Assembly: GCA_003150395.1 (NCBI GenBank)
Contig: QAMI01000046.1
Location: 40,209 to 45,594 of the forward strand
DNA: 5,386 nt
Source of the DNA: Candidatus Gastranaerophilales bacterium
Lineage (GTDB): Bacteria; Cyanobacteriota; Vampirovibrionia; Gastranaerophilales; Gastranaerophilaceae
Reading direction: 5' to 3'
The translations under genes were made by a program, and so were the position numbers. Below the pieces are notes generated by a model. The model was not told the DNA's origin, did not search any database, and was given only the letters and a program-made list of their open reading frames with translations. Numbering within the stretch: the stretch's first letter is position 1; every line of letters begins with the position of its first letter. Of this stretch, positions 1 through 5,228 are shown in pieces.

Positions 1-977
1 TATGAAGCTTTATCCATCTTGGTTTTTTCAAGGATAACTTTTGCCTTGTCAATTTCCGGACGAAATGTATACAAAACCGGCAAATCAAATCCGCCGCCAA
101 CAAAAGCTCCGGGCCACCAGTTGCCTTCACCTTCGTATTTTGCCTGCCACGCAAAGCCGCCGCCAACCATAATGTTTGGAATTCGCTGGTGTTTTGACAA
201 GATGTATTCCTGATTGTATTTTTCTATGTTGCTGTCAGCAATTCTAATTGAATGACTGTATTTTAATGCAACAGCCTCAATTATATCGTAAGTTGGAAGT
301 TTAATATCTAAAATTGTTAAATCATCACTGAATAAAGATGGTTCTTTAGTATCATACATATCTTCAGTAAGAGATTCGTTTATGACTTTGGTCAAATTGA
401 ATTGGGCATTAATTAAATCAGCTTTTGCACGATTAAGTTCAATCAACTGTTTTTTGTAACGAATATCTGACTGCAAAAGTTCTATGTTATAACCGGATTG
501 GGCTTTTGAACGATTTTTAGACAGTTCGACCATGTTTTCAAAAAGCGATTTACGCTCATTCATAATCATTTGAACAGATTTATAATAAAGCACATCAAAA
601 TATGCTTTCATAACTCTGATTTTCAGTTCATGTTCATATTGCCTGATTTGGTTTTCGATAACCCGTTTTTGCGCGATTGCGGCTTTTTTTCTAACCCCTC
701 GTTTAAAGGTTTCGATAGGAAGCATTGCCCCAACCTGGCTTGAGTTACCTGTTCGAACCTGGCCGATTAAAATATTTGATTGGATTTGCGGGTTCTGAAG
801 TCTGTTTGCAATTTTAATCTCTGCATTCGCAATTCCGAGTTCCTTGCGCTTTGCCTGCAAATCAAGATTGTTGCGCAAAGTAAGCTGTACAGCCTCATCA
901 AGAGAAACTCTCACAACTTCTGCTTTTACAGGCAAGCAAAAGAATATTAAACATATAACTGTTAAAATCAATCTCAT
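1..977 (-). CDS. TolC-family outer-membrane efflux protein (3' end outside window)
   Basis: The reading frame is open from the ATG at 977 to the left edge, giving 325 residues without a stop; TolC/CusC proteins are usually 400-480, so roughly the last quarter is missing. Residues 1-19 form a signal peptide (Arg2, then a Leu/Ile/Phe-rich core) with a likely signal-peptidase I site after Val-Lys-Ala. The first outer-membrane-efflux repeat starts at SLDEAVQLTLRNN (25-37), followed by long amphipathic helices and the family-typical NPQI (62-65). The second repeat starts near residue 228 (LPTYDIIEAVALKY) and shows the Gly-rich strand GGGFDLPVL (294-302). Known family role: a trimeric channel through the outer membrane and periplasm, serving RND, ABC or metal efflux or type I secretion. 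No pump or adaptor gene is visible, so the substrate is unknown. The start codon has only a weak GGA ribosome site 10 nt upstream, buried in a predicted hairpin. Family call is firm; subfamily is open. Confidence 0.9.
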   Translation of the reverse strand, partial: MRLILTVICLIFFCLPVKAEVVRVSLDEAVQLTLRNNLDLQAKRKELGIANAEIKIANRLQNPQIQSNILIGQVRTGNSSQVGAMLPIETFKRGVRKKAAIAQKRVIENQIRQYEHELKIRVMKAYFDVLYYKSVQMIMNERKSLFENMVELSKNRSKAQSGYNIELLQSDIRYKKQLIELNRAKADLINAQFNLTKVINESLTEDMYDTKEPSLFSDDLTILDIKLPTYDIIEAVALKYSHSIRIADSNIEKYNQEYILSKHQRIPNIMVGGGFAWQAKYEGEGNWWPGAFVGGGFDLPVLYTFRPEIDKAKVILEKTKMDKAS

Positions 978-981
978 ATAT

Positions 982-1036
982 AACTATTCCGAAATTTATT
1001 TTACCGTAAACAAAAATTTTTGGAATAGTTTTTTTT
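982..1036 (+). terminator. Long stem-loop with T-run, overlapping the tolC ribosome site
   Basis: AACTATTCC (982-990) is perfectly complementary to GGAATAGTT (1022-1030). On the plus strand the stem continues inward with a G-U pair, three A-U pairs, a bulge and three U-A pairs, and ends in a small TTTA-ccg-TAAA hairpin (1000-1010). Eight T residues (1029-1036) follow, which is the form of an intrinsic terminator for plus-strand RNA. No plus-strand gene precedes it, so it could stop antisense transcription out of tolC. On the minus strand the same arm contains the GGA that would serve as tolC ribosome site. Whether it acts as terminator, translation control or both cannot be told from sequence. 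Confidence 0.4.
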
Positions 1037-1073
1037 AAAATTTTTAAAACCGGCCAAATCCAGGCATAAGATT

Positions 1074-1307
1074 TTAAGAAACATTTACAGCAGGCTTGCC
1101 TGAAAATTTAATCAAAATATCAATTACTTTAGGCATCTGGCATACGAAAGAGTAATTTCCATTTGCAAGCGAACATTTTTTACAGTCACATCCGATTGAA
1201 TAGCACTCCAACGCTTGTTCTGTCCAGGTTTTTGTAATAGAATTTGAAATTTCCCCGTTTGTTTGGGGCTGAAATAAAGAGTTGTCAGATAAATCAATCT
1301 TTCCCAT
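1074..1307 (-). CDS. Small cysteine-cluster protein, unknown function
   Basis: This is a 77-residue protein with no signal peptide or membrane segment. Its core is a five-cysteine cluster, C35-x4-C40-x-C42-x2-C45-x10-C56, starting in ALECYSIGCDCKKC (32-45) and followed by a hydrophobic helix VIDILIKF (61-68) and GKP (70-72). The spacing suggests binding of zinc or an iron-sulfur cluster, but no named family is recognised. The first 25 residues are polar and look disordered. The start is supported by a GGGGG ribosome site (rc of 1314-1318) six bases upstream of the ATG. It lies 97 bp upstream of tolC on the same strand and could share a transcript, and it is divergent from the DUF4145 gene. 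The regular Cys pattern and good ribosome site argue that it is a real gene. Function unknown. Confidence 0.72.
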   Translation of the reverse strand: MGKIDLSDNSLFQPQTNGEISNSITKTWTEQALECYSIGCDCKKCSLANGNYSFVCQMPKVIDILIKFSGKPAVNVS

Positions 1308-1336
1308 TTTGTACCCCCAAAAATTTGTTAATAAAC

Positions 1337-1412
1337 CCTCTGATTTAATTTTAATCCATCAAACAAAAATTTTAATCCTTTAAACAGAGGATTATTTTGC
1401 ACATAATTCCTC
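1337..1412. promoter_or_regulatory. Divergent intergenic control region with 21-bp-spaced direct repeats and hairpin
   Basis: AATTTTAATCC occurs exactly at 1347-1357 and 1368-1378. Each copy is followed three bases later by AAACA (1361-1365, 1382-1386), so the full repeat is 19 bp with 17 identities at a 21-bp period, two helical turns. The half site TAATCC (1373-1378) also has an inverted partner GGATTA (1389-1394), and CCTCTG (1337-1342) pairs with CAGAGG (1385-1390). GAGGATTAT (1387-1395) pairs with ATAATTCCTC (1403-1412) through one bulged T and a 7-nt loop. This sits between two divergent genes and is likely a regulator-binding or promoter region. No convincing -35/-10 pair could be chosen for the minus-strand gene. 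Confidence 0.45.
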
Positions 1413-1447
1413 TTGATGAAAAATATTTATCAGGCAATAATTGAAGC

Positions 1448-2149
1448 ATGGCAGCAAATTTTGACTTTCTGAAAAGCACAGACAAAAATCTTTTTGATAT
1501 TATAACGGAAGCTGAAAAACTATACCGCGACGAATATTTTGAACAATGCATGAGCCAGACCCGCCGGTTTGGCGAAAATATCTGCAAGAATGTTCTCGGA
1601 GACCGCCGCACAACAGAAGAAACCTTTGACGACATGCTCGCGACACTTAAAGATAAATCCAAAGGAAATCCACAGGAAAAAGAATTTCTGGACGATTTAT
1701 ATTTTCTTAAAAGAAACGGCAACAAATCCGTACACGGTTCATCTGTAAAAAAAGACGGAATCACAGCCCTTGAATGCCTTCAGCGCGCCTTTGAAGTTGG
1801 AATAAGCTATTCTGTATATAAAAACGGCCCATCAGAAAAACTTTTACGCCGGCAATATGATACAGAACTTCTAATCACCGGGAAAAAGAACAAATCTCTT
1901 AGCGAACGCTACACCGAAGCAAAACAACGCTCTCAAAAACAAACGCCAAAGAACGAAACTTCTGTTAAAAAAACAGCAGCCAAAAAAGAAAAATTTGCAT
2001 CAAACAAAACAAAAAACAAAAATTCAAAATCAAAAAATTACCAAAACAAAACAGGCCGGATTTCAATATTCTGGTTAATCATGATTATCGCCTTCACAAT
2101 TTCTTTGACAACAATCGGATTTTTGCTTTTGACAACAATCAAACCTTAA
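1448..2149 (+). CDS. DUF4145 (HEPN-like) domain protein with C-terminal membrane anchor
   Basis: The protein has 233 residues. Residues 4-125 resemble DUF4145: an opening NFDFL (4-8), a helix with AEKLYRDEYFEQCMSQTRRFGENI (22-45; Arg39/Arg40 match the conserved arginine helix of the family), and the signature FLKRNGNKSVHG (86-97), then a helix ending in a Tyr-containing segment (110-124). DUF4145 is generally grouped with the HEPN fold, and Arg89-x6-His96 fits the R-x4-6-H pattern of HEPN ribonucleases; activity is inferred only. Residues 145-203 are a Lys/Asn/Ser/Thr-rich linker. Residues 205-231 form one strong transmembrane helix ending three residues from the C-terminus, so the soluble domain should face the cytoplasm. 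An in-frame TGA at 1442-1444 fixes the ATG at 1448, which has only a weak GAAG ribosome site. Its stop overlaps the stop of the convergent large gene. Partner unknown; possible roles are RNA processing or membrane-linked stress response. Confidence 0.8.
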   Translation: MAANFDFLKSTDKNLFDIITEAEKLYRDEYFEQCMSQTRRFGENICKNVLGDRRTTEETFDDMLATLKDKSKGNPQEKEFLDDLYFLKRNGNKSVHGSSVKKDGITALECLQRAFEVGISYSVYKNGPSEKLLRRQYDTELLITGKKNKSLSERYTEAKQRSQKQTPKNETSVKKTAAKKEKFASNKTKNKNSKSKNYQNKTGRISIFWLIMIIAFTISLTTIGFLLLTTIKP

Positions 2150-3894
2150 TTACTATCAGATTTTTGAAAAAATTCGTTAATCTTTCTCTGAATTTCAGCC
2201 ATGGTTTTGTTAAAATTTTCAAGATTATTTTCAGCATTCAGCATCGCCTCGCCGAGTTTTGTTTTGCATTCTTTCATCAAATTTTTGTAATCTTTTGTTT
2301 TGGATAACTTTATTGTTTTTTCAGCGACGTCAGGTTTTTGATTAACTTTTTTATGCGCAGGCGGAACCACCGGTGTTTCAACGTAGGTTTTAAAATCTTC
2401 TATCGCGCTCAAAGCCTTTTCCAAAACCTCATATACACCGGAATTAGAGATTTCTTCTTCACTGCTGTATTTGAAAACCTCCGGAATCAAAGACGGATAT
2501 TTTTGATTGAAATTCTGCACAAGCATTCCGTTATTTATCAGAAAATATTTATTTTCACCGTTTTGAGAGAAACAAATTCTCAAAATATTATCGGACTCGC
2601 CGCCCTTCATTTTCAAAATTGAAACAGCTTCATTGCTACCGGTTTTAAATCCAAAACCTCTTTGGAAATTATCTTTATTCCAATTTTGATAAGAATTTTT
2701 CAGTTTTGAAACTTTTACAGGATTATATGATATAAATTTTTCAGTCAAATCAGAGTAAATTTCGCTAATTTTATCGAAATTTTTAAGAAGTTTCTTGTCC
2801 TGCAAAATTTCATTTGGCATATTTTTTTGTGCAATTTTATTTAATAAAAATTTGTTAAAATCATCGAGTTTTTGTTTATATAATTCCAAATATCTGCAAA
2901 ATTCCGGCACAACTTCGCGCACAGAATTTTCATCATAAAAAGTCAATTTTGGCGGAATTATAGAAAAATTATTTTTGTTAAAATTTGACACAAGATATTT
3001 TCCATCTTTAATCAAAAAACCGTCAACAATATCGCCGTTTTTATCATAAATCACCAGACGTGTAAGGCTGCCTTCATCAGTATTTTGAAGAGTTTTGTAA
3101 TAGATTTGGCATTTTTCCTCTCCTATATTTTGCAATATATAATCCGCCTGACGCGGCTGTATTTTATAATCACCATATTCATACTTTAATTTCAATGCTT
3201 GTTTATGCGGAAGCTCTCTTAATAAATTATCTGCTTTTGAATAAAATTCGCTAATATCTGAAAGACTTTTCATATCAGAAATTTTTAATCCAAAAATTTT
3301 TGCGCGCAAATCTTTATCTTTAACCTTTTCAAGAAATTTTCTGAATTTTAGCATGGAAAAGTCCAAATCTTCCAAAACTTTTTGGAAAATCACCTCGCGC
3401 TTGGTGTCATAATTTGCATGTACAATTTTTTTCGGAAAAACAAAAACACTGTTTGGATTATCGTCTTTTACGAGCTTGTTGTAGCCGTTAAGAGTAAAAC
3501 TTTCCAAAACATTTCTTTCTTTATAAAAAGAACGTCCCTGTTTGACAACTATTTTCAAAAAATCTCTTCCTGTTTTACCATCCGGAACCCTGACTGCAAT
3601 CGAAGTGTTATTATCGCCGCAGTTGTGAAAAGTTAAACCTCTGCCAAAACTGAAATCTCCAAACTCTTTTTCAATATTTTCAATACCCTTTTCGGTTTTT
3701 CTGGAAAGTATCTCCATGATGCTTTTGTAAGCCTCTGCTACAGATTCGGCCGACAGAGAAGTTTCTCGTTTCAACAAAGGCGGAATTCCTTTAAAACTAA
3801 CAGTATCAGCCACTGCTTTGCGGGAAATGTAAGCAGGATTAAAAGTTTGATTATTGTAAGTTTTTGGGATTTGATAAGAGGAATTGATAATCAT
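2146..3894 (-). CDS. Large unrecognised protein with three tandem divergent modules and TVSFKG tag
   Basis: This 582-residue protein belongs to no family I recognise. The N-terminus is polar and Asn-rich, with no signal peptide, and carries TVSFKG (31-36). Three modules of about 145 residues follow, roughly 46-191, 206-354 and 366-506. Each starts with a helix (ISEFYSKADNLL at 214-225; ISEIYSDL at 376-383), continues through a Lys/Tyr-rich stretch and beta strands (RGLTF 85-89; RGFGF 412-416) to a FLI-x2-G or similar turn (293-298, 451-456). It then has an S-x-I/V-x-P segment (311-314, 468-471) and ends in an amphipathic helix finishing KFL/FKTYV. A Pro/Lys linker (508-525) leads to a charged, likely coiled-coil tail (530-578). 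The ribosome site is weak (AAGA). It lies 64 bp downstream of the RHH gene on the same strand, so cotranscription is possible. A structural, surface or scaffold role is conceivable, but no function can be assigned. Confidence 0.85.
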   Translation of the reverse strand: MIINSSYQIPKTYNNQTFNPAYISRKAVADTVSFKGIPPLLKRETSLSAESVAEAYKSIMEILSRKTEKGIENIEKEFGDFSFGRGLTFHNCGDNNTSIAVRVPDGKTGRDFLKIVVKQGRSFYKERNVLESFTLNGYNKLVKDDNPNSVFVFPKKIVHANYDTKREVIFQKVLEDLDFSMLKFRKFLEKVKDKDLRAKIFGLKISDMKSLSDISEFYSKADNLLRELPHKQALKLKYEYGDYKIQPRQADYILQNIGEEKCQIYYKTLQNTDEGSLTRLVIYDKNGDIVDGFLIKDGKYLVSNFNKNNFSIIPPKLTFYDENSVREVVPEFCRYLELYKQKLDDFNKFLLNKIAQKNMPNEILQDKKLLKNFDKISEIYSDLTEKFISYNPVKVSKLKNSYQNWNKDNFQRGFGFKTGSNEAVSILKMKGGESDNILRICFSQNGENKYFLINNGMLVQNFNQKYPSLIPEVFKYSSEEEISNSGVYEVLEKALSAIEDFKTYVETPVVPPAHKKVNQKPDVAEKTIKLSKTKDYKNLMKECKTKLGEAMLNAENNLENFNKTMAEIQRKINEFFQKSDSN

Positions 3895-3958
3895 AGTTAT
3901 CTTTTTTAAAATTCCTGAAAAAAATTTTTTGCGTCTTCAAAAACCACGATGCTGAAAT

Positions 3959-4123
3959 CTAATTATGAAAATTCTTAAGTGCGTAATCAATACATTGAAT
4001 TATAAACTCGTTACGGCTAATATCGGTTTCAAGCGATAATTCATCAATCTTTTTCAGCATGCCGACATCCAATCTTATGCTGATAACTGTTTTTTCTGGT
4101 TTTATTGGCTTGAAATCCTTCAT
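3959..4123 (-). CDS. Ribbon-helix-helix (CopG/Arc-type) DNA-binding protein
   Basis: This 54-residue gene runs from ATG (4123-4121) to TAG (3961-3959), with a clear AAGG ribosome site 8 bases upstream (rc of 4132-4135). The protein shows the complete ribbon-helix-helix pattern: a beta strand KTVISIRL (11-18) that would insert into the DNA major groove, helix A (about 20-32, ML-KK-IDEL), a turn with SRNEF (36-40) and helix B (about 37-50, FIIQCIDYALK). Members of this fold bind as dimers to short palindromes and often repress their own gene. It is a single-domain protein with no effector domain. It is divergent from the CDP-sugar operon, and palindromic and repeated motifs lie between them, so autoregulation and control of that operon are likely. 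It could instead be an antitoxin, but no toxin gene is adjacent: the downstream same-strand gene is a 582-residue protein unlike known toxins. Confidence 0.88.
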   Translation of the reverse strand: MKDFKPIKPEKTVISIRLDVGMLKKIDELSLETDISRNEFIIQCIDYALKNFHN

Positions 4124-4169
4124 AAAAATACCTTAAATTATTATATTTGATATAAAATATTTAATATAT

Positions 4170-4209
4170 ATTCAAATTTCGAATACATATAGTATTTACT
4201 TATCGAATA
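4170..4209. promoter_or_regulatory. Candidate operator cluster for the RHH regulator
   Basis: Three signals overlap here. ATTCAAATTTCGAAT (4170-4184) is an imperfect palindrome with 6 of 7 arm positions matching. AATAC-ATATA-GTATT (4182-4196) is an inverted repeat with perfect 5-bp arms. The heptamer TCGAATA occurs at 4179-4185 and again at 4203-4209, 24 bp apart; the second copy falls between the -35 and -10 of the operon promoter. Short, spaced sites like these suit ribbon-helix-helix dimers, and the neighbouring gene encodes one. Binding is inferred from position. Confidence 0.4.
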
Positions 4210-4223
4210 ATTTGTGATATTAT
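4195..4223 (+). promoter_or_regulatory. Sigma70-type promoter for the CDP-sugar operon
   Basis: The -35 box TTTACT (4195-4200, 4 of 6 to consensus) is followed by a 17-bp spacer and the -10 box TATTAT (4218-4223, 5 of 6), with a TG one base before the -10 as in extended -10 promoters. Transcription would start near 4230 and leave a leader of about 180 nt before rfbF. A second weaker candidate lies nearer the gene: TTTAAA (4339-4344), 16 bp, TATGCT (4361-4366), also with an upstream TG. Confidence 0.5.
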
Positions 4224-4411
4224 ACTTGTGGCTAATTGCAAAGGTAATGCTGTTTGAGATAAGATATTAATTTGAAAGAAAACTTTAATAAAATAGAAAC
4301 ATTATTAAAGTATAAATAATACAAATCTTTACATACAGTTTAAATATAAGGTCTTTGTGTTATGCTTAAAATATCTGGAAAGTAAGATAATCAGGAGAAA
4401 GAGAATTAGTA
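4224..4411 (+). other. Non-coding leader of rfbF with a perfect 10-bp hairpin
   Basis: No credible gene was found in this part of the 288-bp gap between the RHH gene and rfbF. It is very AT-rich. ACTTTAATAA (4282-4291) and TTATTAAAGT (4302-4311) form a perfect 10-bp stem with a 10-nt loop. No T-run follows, so it is not an ordinary terminator; it may be an RNA stability element or a dyad protein site. AGGAG (4393-4397) is the ribosome site for rfbF, with a longer than usual spacing of 14 nt to the ATG; AGAGA at 4399-4403 is closer but weaker. Confidence 0.4.
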
Positions 4412-5227
4412 ATGAAAGTATTGATACTTGCAGGCGGATTAGGAACACGCCTCGGTGAAGAAACAGTTTCTAAACCGAAACCAATGGTCGAAATAGGGGG
4501 TTATCCTATACTCTGGCATATTATGAAAATTTATTCTCATTACGGATTTAATGATTTCGTAATTTTGACCGGATACAAGTCTCATATTATTAAAGATTAT
4601 TTTGTGCATTATTATCAGAGATATTCTGATTTAACAATTGATATGCGCTACAATACAATCGAGCTTCACAAAATGCGTACAGAGCCCTGGAAAGTCACAA
4701 TGCTTTACACAGGTCAAAATGCAATGACAGGAGCAAGAATTAAAAAAGCACAGGATTATGTTGGAGATGAACCGTTCTTACTAACTTACGGCGATGGTGT
4801 TTCTGATGTGAATATCAGTGAACTCGTAAAATTTCACAAGAATTCCGGTAAAATCATGACAATGACTTCAGTTCAGCCTTCCGGACGTTTCGGGGCTTTA
4901 AATATTGCAAACGATGGAACAATAACTTCATTCCAGGAAAAACCCAAAGGTGACGGCGCATGGATTAACGGCGGTTTCTTTGTTTGCGAACCGGAAGTTT
5001 TTAATTATATTGAAGCCGGCAATGACAAAGAAATTTTTGAAAGAAGACCGCTTGAAACAATTGCAAACCACGGCGGGCTTTGCGCTTACAAACACCATGG
5101 TTTCTGGCGCCCGATGGATACTTTAAGAGATAAAATCGAGCTTGAAGAAATGTGGGAATCTGATAACGCACCCTGGAAAGTTTGGGAAAAACAAAACGCA
5201 TACGTAAGCTTAGCCGGAAAGGTTTAA
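4412..5227 (+). CDS. rfbF: Glucose-1-phosphate cytidylyltransferase
   Basis: This enzyme joins CTP and alpha-D-glucose 1-phosphate to give CDP-glucose and pyrophosphate (EC 2.7.7.33), the first step of the CDP-deoxysugar branch used for O-antigen sugars such as paratose, abequose and tyvelose. The 271 residues match the family in length (Salmonella RfbF 257). Visible motifs are the nucleotide loop LAGGLGTRLGEE (6-17), KPKPM (21-25) with the lysines expected to contact phosphates, GGYPILWHIMK (29-39), the metal-binding GDGV (127-130, Asp128), FQEKPKGDGAWINGGFFV (174-191) for sugar binding, and HGFWRPMDTLRDK (229-241), which is highly typical of RfbF and separates it from RfbA/GalU-type enzymes. 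Cytoplasmic. The stop is one base before the next start, so it is the first visible gene of an operon. All motifs are intact. Confidence 0.97.
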   Translation: MKVLILAGGLGTRLGEETVSKPKPMVEIGGYPILWHIMKIYSHYGFNDFVILTGYKSHIIKDYFVHYYQRYSDLTIDMRYNTIELHKMRTEPWKVTMLYTGQNAMTGARIKKAQDYVGDEPFLLTYGDGVSDVNISELVKFHKNSGKIMTMTSVQPSGRFGALNIANDGTITSFQEKPKGDGAWINGGFFVCEPEVFNYIEAGNDKEIFERRPLETIANHGGLCAYKHHGFWRPMDTLRDKIELEEMWESDNAPWKVWEKQNAYVSLAGKV

Positions 5228-5228
5228 A

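Noticed and set aside
844..1038. Plus-strand frame of 64 codons opposite the start of tolC
   Set aside because: It is antisense to the clear signal peptide and first repeat of the TolC-like protein, has no ribosome site and ends in the T-run of the stem-loop. An antisense RNA is possible, a protein is not supported.
1372..1764. 130-codon minus-strand frame opposite the DUF4145 gene
   Set aside because: It lies antisense to a gene with a recognisable domain and membrane anchor; its translation is Ser/Arg-rich with no motif, and it extends through the repeat-rich control region.
2129..2156. Promoter-like TTGACA (2129-2134) with TACTAT (2151-2156)
   Set aside because: The perfect -35 comes from Leu-Thr codons of the membrane helix, the -10 is poor, and it would drive only antisense RNA into the large gene.
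2338..3636. Two plus-strand frames (2338-2622, 3382-3636) inside the large minus-strand gene
   Set aside because: They are Phe/Ile/Arg-rich shadows of the Lys/Asn-rich coding strand without ribosome sites or motifs.
3919..3955. Possible terminator between the RHH gene and the 582-residue gene
   Set aside because: GCGTC and GATGC give only a 5-bp stem with a G-U pair on the plus strand and a mismatch on the minus strand; the AT tract nearby is a simple A/T run.
3959..4123. RHH protein as antitoxin of a toxin-antitoxin pair
   Set aside because: No small toxin frame adjoins or overlaps it; the next same-strand gene is a 582-residue repeat protein 64 bp away.
4247..4270. Seven-codon leader peptide (MLFEIRY) in the rfbF leader
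   Set aside because: The AAAGG is only two bases from the ATG, and there is no run of regulatory codons or attenuator after it. A similar short frame MLKISGK at 4362-4385 is equally unsupported.
5001..5201. 66-codon minus-strand frame inside rfbF
   Set aside because: It is antisense to conserved RfbF residues; basic, low-information translation.
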